Shown one piece after another: positions 27,001 to 36,260 of a stretch of 64,000 bases of DNA (the stretch's first letter is position 1; each line of letters starts with the position of its first letter). The DNA is taken from contig CALGGM010000007.1 of assembly GCA_937915925.1 (NCBI GenBank), forward strand, positions 16,652-80,651. Reading direction: 5' to 3'. The translations under genes were made by a program, and so were the position numbers. The notes under the pieces were generated by a model. It made no database searches and had not been told where the DNA came from. It saw nothing but the letters and a program-made list of their open reading frames with translations. The stretch comes from an uncultured Clostridia bacterium. GTDB lineage: Bacteria; Bacillota; Clostridia; Christensenellales; CAG-138.

Positions 27001-30000
27001 ATCAACTTTGTGTATGACAACATCTTCAATGGCGATATGTCCGAGTTCGCGCAAAACGTGGATCATCTTATCGACGCGGGCTATACCAAGGAAGAGGCGC
27101 AACGGATTGCGTGGAAGAACCAAATCGTAAGCACGTCTCTTTCGTTCGCAGGCGGTGCATTAAGCGGCGGCGTTATGTCGGGCGTCGGCGGAGGCGCAAA
27201 GCTCGCATTTCACGGATTGAGCAATTATGCGTTCGGCAATGGCACCGCTCAGCAGAGCACACCCGCGCCCGTGCGCAAGCACACGGACACATATACAGCC
27301 GGACGCTCGGTTGTTGACCGTATGTTTGGAAAGAGCGTCGGCGACAATGTGCAGCTTGCCCTTGAAAACAGAGAGAGCGAAAGCGACGCGCAGCGGATCG
27401 ACGCGATCAGTAATGCGTTGCTGAATCTCGACAATTCATCGTATCTGTACGGCTATACGCATGACGCGGACGGAAACCTTACGCTCTCGGACGACGAGCG
27501 CGTGGCGCTTGCGTCCGTGCTTGCAATGGCATACGACGATGCAAACGCGGACAATCTCGACGCTGCGTTCATCCACGCGATGTCGCAGATGCAGACGGAT
27601 CAACAACGGGCGGCGAACACCAACTACGATGGCATCAAAACCGCGCAGGAAATCCGCAACATCAACGAGCAGATTGCGAAAACGCAGGAATCCATCAACA
27701 CCATCGAGACGGAACAGCAGGTAAAACTGTCGGATGCGCAGAGTACATACAGCGCTGCAGCTTCGGAGGTTCATGCCATCACGAAGAAGATCGCAGCGGT
27801 TACGAGCGCAAAAGAAAAGAAATCGCTGCAGGCATCTTTGAAGGTTGCACAGGACAAACGCGACAACATCAAAGCTCGTCTAAAAACCATCGAGACGACG
27901 GACGCCGCGAACACGCAGGCGAGGATCAAGGCGGCAAAAGAGGAGATCGCTCGGCAGCGTTCGCTTCTTGACCGGCATTATGCCTCTGCATCTGCGTTCC
28001 TCAACGAGTATGCGCCCACATCGTTCAGCGGCGCAACAGCCGCCCGCGCTGCGTCGAACGCTCGCGCAAGCGATGTCGGCGCGAAGATCGACGCGATTGT
28101 ATCTTCGGACATGAGCGAAAGCGAGAAAGAGAGCGCCCTTGCGCCTTTGCGGGAGCAGCTGGCGTCCGCTGTCGGCAATGTTCGCTCGATTGAAAACCGG
28201 TTGAACAACGCCGATCCCGCCGCGCTCTCGAACGCCATGAACGCCATGAAATCCGGAACCGTATCGGATTTTATCCGTTCGCAGCAGGAGAACGCGCAGA
28301 ACGCCTCGAATTCTGCGCAGAACGCGGAAACGGAAAATACCTCGAACACGGAGCAGAACGGCGAAGATGCGGCTTCTAATGGCGTTAAACAGAGCGACGC
28401 GAAGCAGAACACCGAGAAGAAAACGGAACACGTCATCGGTGCAAGAGTTCAGCAGCAGTTCAACCGGATCGCGCGGAAATTCGGGTGCGAAATCACATGG
28501 GGCGACGACAATACCGTTATCGGTGATTCCGGGCTGACATTGAAAGGACGCAACGGTGCGTACAATCGAAGCGAGCCGAACAAAATCTACCTCAATACGC
28601 GAATGTTTACGAAGAACGCCCTGTCGTCCGAGCAGGCGGTAGCGCGTGAGTTCTTTACGCATGAGATCATTCACTACGTCGCCAATACAAAGACGTTCCG
28701 CAGTATCATGGCGCGGGCGGCTTCGTACTACAACACAACGTACAAAGACAAGGGCGGCACGGATTATCTCGTCAATGCGATCATTGCGGACGAGCAGATG
28801 CGCGGCAATACCGGGTTCGGCAGAGCGCAGGCGCTGGAGGAAATGACGGCACAGTTTGCGCAAGAGGTTCTTTTCGCAAAGACGAACGGAGATCGTCGGG
28901 CGCTCGTGTGGCTGGCACGATCCGACCGAGGCATCGTCAGCAATTTCCTTACGACCGTGGAATACCTTATCAAGCGCGGCAACGTCCGGCGCTCAAAGGA
29001 CGGCGGCGCAATGAAGGCAATGCTGCTTGACACCGAATACGAGCTTATTCAAGCACTCCGAGAGAGGCAGTACCTTGACGCTCGCGGTAAGACCAGCGCC
29101 TTTGAACGCAGAAGCACACGCGCAAGCGTAAACGCGGAGGCGTTCGACGGCGCGGAAGCCGGATCGGAAGCCGAGCCGAGCGTCGCAAGTTCTCGGCAGG
29201 GCATGGATGCGGACGAATACTTGAAGGGCTTGCGCCGAGATTATGGATACCGGATTAGGAAAGATGTTTCTTTCGATCAGCAGATTGATGAATGGAACAG
29301 GGAACAGAATAACGGTGTAAAGTTCTATCTTGGGAATCTCGTTCGTCCATATAATGAGGTTGGCGCTGACTACGCGCAGGTATTTCTCGACAGCCATAAA
29401 CTCTTAAAAGTGCAAAATGAGCATCCCGAAATGACCGATGATGTGATAAAGCAAATCCCTAAACTGCTGAAAAGTCCTGTTCTTTTGCTGGAATCAAAAA
29501 CGGTTCCCGGTCGAATCATGGCTTTGGGTGACGTTTACTCCGATGGGCTGCCTGTATTTGCAATAATCGAACCGAACGCGAAAGCAAAAGGGGAAAGCGT
29601 ACACGCTGCCTTGCTGGTGAATGCCTATACAAAGCAAAGCTATTCCAGCGACAAGATGGCGCATACACAGGATATTATCAATAAGAGCAGAATACTGTGG
29701 GTTAATCCAAAAGAAGAAAGAATCCGGGCTTGGAAAAACACCACACGGCTCCTATTGCCTTCAAGCGCCAAACCCGGATTCAATGCGAGGTTATCACAAA
29801 GCGAGCAATCTGTCAACCCCCAAAATTTGGGAGCAGAAACCGAGACGCTTTCGGACGTCCGCGCAATCTTCACGGGCAAGGGCGAAGGTCACGGCGACGT
29901 GCGCAATTCCCGCGGTATGACGACCGACGAGTACATGACGCTTGATTTCTCAAAGAACAAGCTACTGCAAAACGACGGAACGCCATACGATGAATTGTAT

Positions 30001-33000
30001 TCCGGTACACCTTTTGCCGGTTTCACGATCTTCGACCCTGCATATGCAGATGATGGCTTGTCCAACTTTGCAACGAGCAGCCGCAGAATAGCGCAGTCTT
30101 ACACGTGGGCAGGCGAGAAAGCAGGAGAATACGATCCGCAAAACGCGGACAGGCATCGCAACCAGACCGGAGCAAAGGGCGAATACTTGCAGGTAAACGA
30201 ATACGGTCAATACAGAAGGCATGACGATTCGCAACTGCTGAATATGCTGAACCAGCAAAGCGGGTATGCGTTCGATGTGGTCAATATGCAGGAAGCTGAT
30301 TTGGAGCTTCGCAGCATCAAAAAAGGACCCGTAAAGGCAGACGCAGCCGAAGGTATGAACATTGCGAAACTGATCTACTACGCGGCTTCCCATGTTGCAA
30401 CAAATCATACTGCAGCTGATTTCGAGGAGCTTCAAGATGCATACGGAGCGCTGAAAATTATGAACGAGCGTCTTGCTCCGGCTGCGCGAACAGAGCTTGA
30501 ACGAGTACGCGGTCGTATCTCGGATGCAGACTATAAGGTTGGAGCAGAAACCCCGGAGAACACTCCCTTGCTCGCTGTCACAAGTTACCTCCGCGCATTG
30601 CAGACAGGCGTTGAGGACACGCTGATAAACAGCGGCATCTACGATACGTTGCAATCGGCTGACGAACACATGAGCCGGTATTGGGACATGGAGACGGGCG
30701 AGCTGCTGCAGGCGAATGTGCCGGAAGATTTGTTCGTCGGTTTTGACAGCAAATACAAAGGCAAGGCGCAGCTGTATGATCGCTGGGAAACGGAAACACG
30801 GCTGCCGACGTATAGCGGCGGTGAAAATGGTGTTTATAAACTGAAACTGTATGCGGAGCATCCTCTTTCTATCGACGTACAGGATCAGAATTGGGATAGC
30901 ATTGACGTCAACTCTTTCCCGGCAGATGTGCGAGAGAAACTCGCTCAGCTGTATGGATATAAGCTGTCGTACATCACGAGAGAGGTATCACGCGCTGCGT
31001 ATGAAGCCGGGTATGACGCCGTTGTGTTCCGCGGTTTGCACGACACAGGATCGTTTGACATGGATGAAGCGTCCGACGTTATCATTACATTCAAGCCGTA
31101 CCAAAGCAAATCGGTCTATAACGAGAACCCGACGACCAACCCGGATATTATGTTCAGCACCGGAATGACTATCGACGACTATATCAACCGATATGGGCAG
31201 AAGGAGCAAAACATCTTCGGGCAGCAGAACAATATCCGCACACCGAACAACGTGGACAACGACGCTGGGCATGTGTTCCGCGTGTCCGATTCCGCACAGA
31301 CGCTCAAAGAGGTTGCACATATCCGGCAATCTGCCCGCGACGTGATCGACGAGGGCATCCTGCAGCAGGCGGACGGTCTCATTGAGCGTCACGGTCTCGT
31401 GTATGAAACGATCACGCTTGACCGTATGCGTGAGCTGGGGACGCGGTATATCGCAGAACACGGCGGTCTCACGCAGTCGATGCGCGATCTTACGCGAGAT
31501 ATGCCGAGAGCGTCACAAGGGCAGCTTGTCGAGTATATGTCGGCGGCAAATCAAGTGTTCACGGAGATCGGTGCGGAGGGTACGTTTGACCCGCGAGAGT
31601 ATTACGAGTTCGTTGCGTCGTATGTCGAGATGCGTTCCACATGGGGGCGCGTCGGACGCGCAATGCAGCTTGTCAACGATTCTCCTCTCGGTCGCGTTGC
31701 CTATTGGCAGCGCGTCATTACGAGGATCAATGAGAAGAACAACGAGGCGGTGCGCCGCGGCTTGAACCCGCTGTTTTATCGCAATGGCGCTCCGGTGATA
31801 GACGTGCCGCAATCCTTCTTCGACGTGCTTGCACAGGCGCGGACACAGGAGGAGATCGATGCCGCGGAGCTTGCGATCACGCGGTACATTGGGCAGAACT
31901 CCCCGCTTACCGTGTCGGACGCGCTGCGGAATTGGCGGTATTTCTCGATGCTGGCAAACCCTGTCACCCACGCCCGGAATATGCTCGGCAACGTGACGAT
32001 GCTTGGCGGCAGAACCGTAAAGGACACCATAGCAGCCGGCATGGAAAACGTAGCCGTGCGCATGGGGCTGATGGACGCGGACGAGCGTACCCACGCGGTC
32101 GTTCTCTCGCAGGACGCGGATACACGCGCATACGTCCGGCAGCTTTGGGACGAGAACGCGGACGCTGTGCAATCTGGCGGACGCGACGGCTTTAAGCAGC
32201 AGCTCTCTGATGCTGTCCGAAAGTCGCCGATCCGTGCGCTGGACGCAGCTATGCGGTTCAATGGCAACGCGCTCGAAACGGAGGACAGACTGTTCCTCTA
32301 TTCGACGTTCACCGCTGCCGCGTCGCAGTACATCAAGGCGCAGAACCTTGACGTCAACCACATCACGCGAGAACAGCAGGGCGCAATCGTAAACTACGCA
32401 ACGCAGCAGGCGCAGGAAGCAACATACCGCGACGCTTCAAAGCTGGCTGACGCTTTGAACCAATTTGCAAAAAGCGGATGGGTTCAGCAGCTTATCGTGG
32501 ATGCGGTTATGCCGTTCAAAAAGACCCCGATTAACATCGCGAAAAGAGGTCTGGAGTATTCGCCTGCCGGTTTCGCAAAAGGGCTGTACCACATTGCGCA
32601 GAACGCCGTCGCCCAGCACAGAGGCGAACAGCCGCACGTCCGCGCGTCCGTGATTGTGGACGAGCTTGCAAAGGGCGTCACCGGATCAATGCTGTCATTG
32701 ATCGGCTTCTTCCTCGCAAAAGCAGGCATCCTCAAAGTATCTGCAGGCGACGGAGACAAAGACAGCGCGTTCGAGCGTGACGTTGGACATCAAGACTATT
32801 CGCTGGAGATCGGCGGTGTGTCCATCAAGATCGAATCGCTGGCACCGTTGACGTTCCCGCTGTTCATGGGTGCGCAGCTGCAGCGTCTGACGAGTGAAGA
32901 ACACGACGGGCTTTCAATGTCCGACCTCACCGACGCGGCTATGACACTCGCCGATCCGCTTATGGATATGTCGTTCATGTCGTCGCTGAACAGCGTCCTT

Positions 33001-33636
33001 GAAACGTATGACAACAACAAGCTGTCCGGTGTAGCCGTCAACGCAATGCAGGCATACCTCGGACAGTACCTTCCGACGCTCGGAAGCAAGCTCAATCAGA
33101 CGATCAATCCGACGCGGCGTACAGCCAAAGCGTCGCAGGCGTCGCCCCTCGGTACAACGTGGGATTATTGGCTGCGCTCGATGGCGGCAAAAATCCCCGG
33201 CGTCAACCAAGCGGTTCTCGAACCGTATGTCAAAACGACCGGGGAGTACGACAAAAAGACGTCGTTCGGCGACTATGCTCTTGCGTTCATCAACAACTTT
33301 GTGTCTCCGGTGAATGTGCAGATCATGGACACATCCTCCGTAAATACGGAGCTTGCCCGCATCGTCAGCGTCACCGGCGCTACGGACTTTGTGCCGCAGA
33401 ATCCGAAAAAGTATCTGACGATTGGCGGCGAACGGTACAACATGACGGCGAAGGAATACACGCAGTATTCCAAAGAACACAACGAAACCGTGTATGCCGT
33501 GCTGTCGCAGGTCATTCAATCGGATGCGTATGCACGGGCGACAGACGACCAGCGAGCAGAAATGCTCAAAAAGGCGTACGACCGTGCGCATAAGACGATC
33601 ATGGACAAGTACAAGGCGATCTTCGCCCAAAAATGA
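24007..33636 (+). CDS. Giant polyvalent virion protein (3,209 aa) with zincin motif and ADP-ribosyltransferase-like region
   Basis: A single unbroken frame takes up a quarter of the phage. Order: helical Tyr/Asp-rich N-terminus (1-~800); a hydrophobic Gly/Ala-rich part (~830-1075) that could cross a membrane; coiled coil (~1215-1340); a zincin motif HEIIH at 1552-1556. Next, a MuF_C-like segment (~1733-1920, ending ILWVNPKEERIRAW). Then a region like the ART domains of polyvalent proteins (~1990-2385: LYSGTPFAGFTIFDP, AGYDAVVFRG, NPDIMFS). Last, a long helical C-terminus with a second hydrophobic stretch near 2900. Similar giant proteins are carried in phage heads and delivered with DNA. Delivery of protease and ADP-ribosylating activities into the host is inferred. 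Confidence 0.8.
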   Translation: MPIMLNKTATQSSVAQPQTNAGTQGNTQQTQQPSPTYTFNGQTYTTREAADEARNKYIADRKMKVMSVFADAASVGFDEDQFKALIQSGSGLSQMSDAERSYISSRYQATNPYDRKAYTDSAVDQYLASVGLPSSKELNNYRKAYYEYASGGGVAEKYSNLDDDTFRYIQKHWKDGMQTGIDGKLYTSNGKEVEYKDTLLDEQLQSFGLPPSSMMNDYFLDYRQDKQIDAEIDDFYAAVYEKSNKGMSSEEAYRTTLADPKYLHLSEYVSEAVAYPNEADYTDDDVLSDTCGQTDSAKYDAAWGKALTADAKRDAMEHRISYKDYEGYAAKRMQLARDEARTAKYKEFQENGRKWMTTPATTDDEKKQRSTEMTQFLAVYGNGTTLSDMGTYFSLLDAGVPYETIGEGYAAVAAWNEKHNTSDTYADVKLLSQGYSMDDGDYAANREIVKQTKLYSGHQLYEEHKDFDVALYDAQAYHSGKGRHSWKVSPEGAIYAAVNGYKHAEPDFSESVDLYSLYAFANTEDSNGKRMSDYMTETEKGVFNYLFSKNIGRSMEYLNGLYGMIEDRQYAAREGSFAMRLAMDGVNVSEGEVASYVYDSLVYQQGQALEEIPEGRSDAWHLEAWCKYAGYSDEKLQEIADTWDEQVDKSPSGMPYPSIYGMGFTPAASSSETTMRALYSVIGASNKDNPARWVLDTRKKLREEANVTASLFEYTEDEGEAATAEHDYLARIEKSTPPSSSYVPNAETLPFGDYLQWSIDGGREDESLKPLIAQMTPTQRNQYNWLYKNKGRETAQAYFNVIRPYLDEAAENKVVSETKAFAKDHPVLVSLASIPGTIASGIEGLLGTALNLSSGTELTRTDAATWSANSIMREGVAEDMSPAGAFFYQTGMSMADSAVAMLFSAGGGDVGTIMLGASAYTSTLHAAVDRGLDSKSAYMTALVAGVAEYATEKVGLETLMEGIKGLGKSAGKTVTREFLFNIAKQMLYEGSEEVASDVINFVYDNIFNGDMSEFAQNVDHLIDAGYTKEEAQRIAWKNQIVSTSLSFAGGALSGGVMSGVGGGAKLAFHGLSNYAFGNGTAQQSTPAPVRKHTDTYTAGRSVVDRMFGKSVGDNVQLALENRESESDAQRIDAISNALLNLDNSSYLYGYTHDADGNLTLSDDERVALASVLAMAYDDANADNLDAAFIHAMSQMQTDQQRAANTNYDGIKTAQEIRNINEQIAKTQESINTIETEQQVKLSDAQSTYSAAASEVHAITKKIAAVTSAKEKKSLQASLKVAQDKRDNIKARLKTIETTDAANTQARIKAAKEEIARQRSLLDRHYASASAFLNEYAPTSFSGATAARAASNARASDVGAKIDAIVSSDMSESEKESALAPLREQLASAVGNVRSIENRLNNADPAALSNAMNAMKSGTVSDFIRSQQENAQNASNSAQNAETENTSNTEQNGEDAASNGVKQSDAKQNTEKKTEHVIGARVQQQFNRIARKFGCEITWGDDNTVIGDSGLTLKGRNGAYNRSEPNKIYLNTRMFTKNALSSEQAVAREFFTHEIIHYVANTKTFRSIMARAASYYNTTYKDKGGTDYLVNAIIADEQMRGNTGFGRAQALEEMTAQFAQEVLFAKTNGDRRALVWLARSDRGIVSNFLTTVEYLIKRGNVRRSKDGGAMKAMLLDTEYELIQALRERQYLDARGKTSAFERRSTRASVNAEAFDGAEAGSEAEPSVASSRQGMDADEYLKGLRRDYGYRIRKDVSFDQQIDEWNREQNNGVKFYLGNLVRPYNEVGADYAQVFLDSHKLLKVQNEHPEMTDDVIKQIPKLLKSPVLLLESKTVPGRIMALGDVYSDGLPVFAIIEPNAKAKGESVHAALLVNAYTKQSYSSDKMAHTQDIINKSRILWVNPKEERIRAWKNTTRLLLPSSAKPGFNARLSQSEQSVNPQNLGAETETLSDVRAIFTGKGEGHGDVRNSRGMTTDEYMTLDFSKNKLLQNDGTPYDELYSGTPFAGFTIFDPAYADDGLSNFATSSRRIAQSYTWAGEKAGEYDPQNADRHRNQTGAKGEYLQVNEYGQYRRHDDSQLLNMLNQQSGYAFDVVNMQEADLELRSIKKGPVKADAAEGMNIAKLIYYAASHVATNHTAADFEELQDAYGALKIMNERLAPAARTELERVRGRISDADYKVGAETPENTPLLAVTSYLRALQTGVEDTLINSGIYDTLQSADEHMSRYWDMETGELLQANVPEDLFVGFDSKYKGKAQLYDRWETETRLPTYSGGENGVYKLKLYAEHPLSIDVQDQNWDSIDVNSFPADVREKLAQLYGYKLSYITREVSRAAYEAGYDAVVFRGLHDTGSFDMDEASDVIITFKPYQSKSVYNENPTTNPDIMFSTGMTIDDYINRYGQKEQNIFGQQNNIRTPNNVDNDAGHVFRVSDSAQTLKEVAHIRQSARDVIDEGILQQADGLIERHGLVYETITLDRMRELGTRYIAEHGGLTQSMRDLTRDMPRASQGQLVEYMSAANQVFTEIGAEGTFDPREYYEFVASYVEMRSTWGRVGRAMQLVNDSPLGRVAYWQRVITRINEKNNEAVRRGLNPLFYRNGAPVIDVPQSFFDVLAQARTQEEIDAAELAITRYIGQNSPLTVSDALRNWRYFSMLANPVTHARNMLGNVTMLGGRTVKDTIAAGMENVAVRMGLMDADERTHAVVLSQDADTRAYVRQLWDENADAVQSGGRDGFKQQLSDAVRKSPIRALDAAMRFNGNALETEDRLFLYSTFTAAASQYIKAQNLDVNHITREQQGAIVNYATQQAQEATYRDASKLADALNQFAKSGWVQQLIVDAVMPFKKTPINIAKRGLEYSPAGFAKGLYHIAQNAVAQHRGEQPHVRASVIVDELAKGVTGSMLSLIGFFLAKAGILKVSAGDGDKDSAFERDVGHQDYSLEIGGVSIKIESLAPLTFPLFMGAQLQRLTSEEHDGLSMSDLTDAAMTLADPLMDMSFMSSLNSVLETYDNNKLSGVAVNAMQAYLGQYLPTLGSKLNQTINPTRRTAKASQASPLGTTWDYWLRSMAAKIPGVNQAVLEPYVKTTGEYDKKTSFGDYALAFINNFVSPVNVQIMDTSSVNTELARIVSVTGATDFVPQNPKKYLTIGGERYNMTAKEYTQYSKEHNETVYAVLSQVIQSDAYARATDDQRAEMLKKAYDRAHKTIMDKYKAIFAQK

Positions 33637-33637
33637 A

Positions 33638-33678
33638 AATAAGGGGTTGGCATAAAGCTGACCCCTTATTCTTTTTTC
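33638..33678. terminator. Bidirectional terminator between late genes and right arm
   Basis: aataaggggt (33638-33647) pairs with accccttatt (33661-33670), followed by a T-rich run rightwards; A residues flank the left arm. It lies immediately after the giant gene and overlaps the end of the converging right-arm operon. Confidence 0.8.
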
Positions 33679-34136
33679 TCGAATAGCCCGCGCTCGGCTG
33701 CATGGAATATCACGATATTGACGATTGTAGTAATCCTGCCGTACAGCGCCCGGATGGAAAGGAAGCATTCTTCGGCGATCTTTGCGGCGGTGTCGCTGTT
33801 TTCCTTGCGCTTGTGCTTCTGCCCGTCAAGCCCGTATATATGTGTGCAGATGTATGTGTAGCCGCGCTCCGCGCCTGCGTCCATCTGCGCGAGTTCGCGC
33901 ATGGCTGCGTCTATCGCGTCGATCCATTTGCGCTTTTGTTCCAGCGCCCTCGACGGATCGGCGAGCGCGATCCCGGATCGAGCAGTAGGATCGGATATTT
34001 CAGATCCTCTTATGCCCGTTTCATTCTGCGGCGACGTTCCGAACACCGATTGCTCGTACTGCTGTACGTCGCGCACATACTGCGCATATCGGTACAGGTG
34101 ACGCCGCGTTACCTGTTCACGTTCCCTCTGTGTCAT
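33666..34136 (-). CDS. ArpU/RinA-like phage regulator (predicted)
   Basis: A 156-residue helical protein starting MTQREREQV (ATG 34136). Its C-terminal half (SDTAAKIAEECFLSIRALYGR) looks like a sigma-4-type HTH, as in ArpU/RinA late-gene activators, which occupy exactly this place at the end of early operons. It may turn on the late operon promoter region upstream of the small terminase. Family call is tentative. Confidence 0.55.
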   Translation of the reverse strand: MTQREREQVTRRHLYRYAQYVRDVQQYEQSVFGTSPQNETGIRGSEISDPTARSGIALADPSRALEQKRKWIDAIDAAMRELAQMDAGAERGYTYICTHIYGLDGQKHKRKENSDTAAKIAEECFLSIRALYGRITTIVNIVIFHAAERGLFEKKE

Positions 34137-34542
34137 TGCCGCCTCCGAAAATATCACTATACTTAACACCGTGGGAGTACATATGCGCAAGTATGCTTTG
34201 GTTAACGACCATGTTCACGTTCAGCCCTTTTCTGCGAATAAAGTCTATTACATGGCTGTCGATCCTCACCCTCGGATTGTCATCGCTCTTGCGCTTCCGT
34301 TTTGGAAACTGCTCCGGGTACATCATGCGCAGCTGCGCCTTCGTATAGAGATCGGACGGCATACATCCCATGTACCGGGCGCAGCGCTCCAGCTGTTCGT
34401 ATCGCGGAAAGTGCGCAAGCCCCCGCGCAATGTAGCAGATCAGCGCTGTCGATTCGCCGGACAGCCCGGCAAGCTCCCGCATGGATACGCCGTGCAGCTG
34501 CATTTGAAACTGAAACGGGGTTAAAGGTTTACTGTTCTCCAT
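34117..34542 (-). CDS. HTH (XRE-like) phage protein
   Basis: A 141-residue protein, start ATG 34542 after AAGGAGGA. Residues ~5-60 form an XRE-like HTH (FQMQLHGVSMRELAGLSG, then ALICYIARGLAHFPRYEQL). The C-terminal part (IDSHVIDFIRRKGLNVNMV) could be a second nucleic-acid-binding element. It overlaps the downstream regulator gene by 20 bases. Possibly a repressor or antirepressor. Confidence 0.65.
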   Translation of the reverse strand: MENSKPLTPFQFQMQLHGVSMRELAGLSGESTALICYIARGLAHFPRYEQLERCARYMGCMPSDLYTKAQLRMMYPEQFPKRKRKSDDNPRVRIDSHVIDFIRRKGLNVNMVVNQSILAHMYSHGVKYSDIFGGGNDTEGT

Positions 34543-34813
34543 CTTCTTCCTCCTTCTCAAGATTGTACAGCTGCACCAGCGCGGACATTGATAGCCCGCT
34601 TACCCTAATAGCCAGCTTCAACATATCGCTGCAATACTCCCAATTCTTATTTGCCTCTTCGATCATATCTGCAGCAGCGCAAATAAGGTCTCTCTTGCAT
34701 TCTTCGGTATTACATAAGCCAACGTATATATACCCACATTCAGAACAGTCACCGCCGTTCGCGCAATTTCTTAACTGTTTTAACAGTTCATTCAGTTCGT
34801 CCATCGTCAGCAC
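34529..34813 (-). CDS. Small Cys-containing phage protein, unknown
   Basis: A protein of 91-94 residues; GTG 34813 and ATG 34804 are both possible starts. It holds four cysteines in CANGGDCSECG...LCNTEEC, a possible metal-binding knuckle, then a helical region. It overlaps its neighbours on both sides. Confidence 0.6.
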   Translation of the reverse strand: MLTMDELNELLKQLRNCANGGDCSECGYIYVGLCNTEECKRDLICAAADMIEEANKNWEYCSDMLKLAIRVSGLSMSALVQLYNLEKEEEDGEQ

Positions 34814-35078
34814 AGTCCTTTCTCAATAATTCGGGGTGGTTCTCTCTGACATACAATTCCGTTGACATAAGGATTGCCTTCACATTGCTTGTCTTAACAA
34901 TACGGCTATGCGAATACGCGATGCCTCTCAATGTTCCGTACGCAAACGGCACATCGTGATCGAGGTAATACGATCCACCCTCGTCTTGATAAGCGTTCCG
35001 CTGTTCTCCGTTTTCGTACCATAATGGTTCAATTGACCCATCCTCCAACAGCGCATATGCGTGAGTAAGGTTTATCAT
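34788..35078 (-). CDS. Phage protein, unknown
   Basis: A 96-residue protein starting MINLTHAYALLEDGS. It has a beta-rich first half and a helical C-terminus. It overlaps the upstream gene by four bases (ATGA type) and the downstream gene by ~25. No family recognised. Confidence 0.6.
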   Translation of the reverse strand: MINLTHAYALLEDGSIEPLWYENGEQRNAYQDEGGSYYLDHDVPFAYGTLRGIAYSHSRIVKTSNVKAILMSTELYVRENHPELLRKDCADDGRTE

Positions 35079-35320
35079 CGGCTATTTCTCCTCCAGTCTG
35101 TGTCTTTTAGAAATGCCTCCACAGCTCCTTCATCGCATTGCCATATAATCACATTTTCAGCCCAATCTGCAAGAAATGCAGCAAGCTGTTCTAAATCCAT
35201 GTCTTTGATTTTGTCAAAATTTGTAGGTTCGACATCTCTCGTCATACGGCACGGCTTTCCGTCATAATTCAAACAACAAGCGCTATAAGCCGAGCATCTA
35301 TTGCATAGTGACCTACTCAT
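35075..35320 (-). CDS. Small Cys-rich phage protein
   Basis: An 81-residue protein. The N-terminus has several cysteines (CNRCSAYSACCLNYDGKPC) that could bind metal, and the rest is an acidic helix (MDLEQLAAFLADWAENVI). Similar small proteins encoded in gut phages are uncharacterised. Overlaps both neighbours by four bases. Confidence 0.65.
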   Translation of the reverse strand: MSRSLCNRCSAYSACCLNYDGKPCRMTRDVEPTNFDKIKDMDLEQLAAFLADWAENVIIWQCDEGAVEAFLKDTDWRRNSR

Positions 35321-35700
35321 TCCGCATTGTCCTTTCGTTTGCCATCAGCGCAAAACCAATCGTCCGGCGTGTTTACGCAGGTAGAGTGCCATTTGCATTC
35401 ACTACACCGCACCAGTTCGCCGTTGTCGGCGTCGTTTTCCGATCCGCATTCCGGGCACCAGCGCAATTTTCTTTTTCCCGAGCTATTCACAACGAAGTGT
35501 GGAAGGATATAGCAATTCATACATGACGAACAAACAAGGTATCCTTCTGCGCCCGACAGCGTTGCCTTAATCCATTTGCCTCTCCTCACGGGAGCGACGT
35601 CCTCCGGCTGGATTGCTTCAATGGCGGCGACAGCCGCCTGTCCTTCGTTATGCAGCACAGCGTGTTGCGCGGCTGCTTTGTCGATATATTCTTTTGGCAT
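35317..35700 (-). CDS. Zinc-ribbon phage protein
   Basis: A 127-residue protein starting MPKEYIDKAAAQ (GGAGG upstream). A central four-Cys ribbon (CSSC...CPECG) is followed by a second pair (RCSECKWHSTC). The opening ...YIDKAAAQHAVLH... plus ribbon is a common layout in Firmicute prophages. Role unknown. Confidence 0.7.
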   Translation of the reverse strand: MPKEYIDKAAAQHAVLHNEGQAAVAAIEAIQPEDVAPVRRGKWIKATLSGAEGYLVCSSCMNCYILPHFVVNSSGKRKLRWCPECGSENDADNGELVRCSECKWHSTCVNTPDDWFCADGKRKDNAE

Positions 35701-35959
35701 ACTTACATAACCTCCTTTCGATCAAGGGAAGAATTACCCCCCAAAAAATCACCTTAAAGCAGGACTTGTGATACACCGTATATCCCAACCTGCCAACCGA
35801 ATAGATAAAGTCGTCCGCATCAACCTCGCGGTCTGTCAGCGGCTTGTGACAGTACGAACATATAAGCGTGTCGCTCTCGTATCCGGTGATCCTCTTAATC
35901 TTGCGCCGCCTTGCCTTTTGTTCGGTCGATAGCGTCGGCGCTGCTGCGGTTCTCTTCAT
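35648..35959 (-). CDS. Small zinc-finger phage protein
   Basis: A 103-residue protein with start ATG 35959; the upstream extension of this frame is a shadow of the neighbouring gene. It contains LICSYCHKPL and YHKSCFK, together a CxxC...HxxxC metal site. The last ~17 codons overlap the next gene, which is long for this operon, so the exact C-terminus deserves doubt. Confidence 0.6.
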   Translation of the reverse strand: MKRTAAAPTLSTEQKARRRKIKRITGYESDTLICSYCHKPLTDREVDADDFIYSVGRLGYTVYHKSCFKVIFWGVILPLIERRLCKYAKRIYRQSSRATRCAA

Positions 35960-36260
35960 TGCTTTGCTCCTTCCTTTTCTGCGCTTCTGCCGCGTCCTCG
36001 CGGAACCGGTACGGGATGGGGAACACGGTGATAAGTGTTTCCTTCGCAAAGACGTACACCATGCCGTTGTACAGCCGGATATTATTGCATGTTCTGTTGC
36101 GGAAATACAGGGCAGCCATAAAGCGGCTGATGTCTCCGCGCACGTCCCTCTGCGATACGCCATCCCGCAGCGCCCGGTTCGCGTTTTTGTTCGTGTCCGT
36201 CTTATGGACACCGAGACGCTGCTTGAACCTTTTACGGGCGTGTCTCGTGATCCTCGCCAT
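35895..36260 (-). CDS. Phage protein, unknown (basic N-terminus)
   Basis: A 121-residue protein starting MARITRHARKRFKQRLG, with YNGMVYVFAKETLITVFPIP in the middle and a charged tail. The RHA.KRF.QR..... YV...... LITV... pattern recalls small BrnT-like/RNase-fold proteins, but catalytic residues cannot be confirmed. It overlaps the RuvC-like gene by 29 bases. Confidence 0.6.
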   Translation of the reverse strand: MARITRHARKRFKQRLGVHKTDTNKNANRALRDGVSQRDVRGDISRFMAALYFRNRTCNNIRLYNGMVYVFAKETLITVFPIPYRFREDAAEAQKRKEQSNEENRSSADAIDRTKGKAAQD

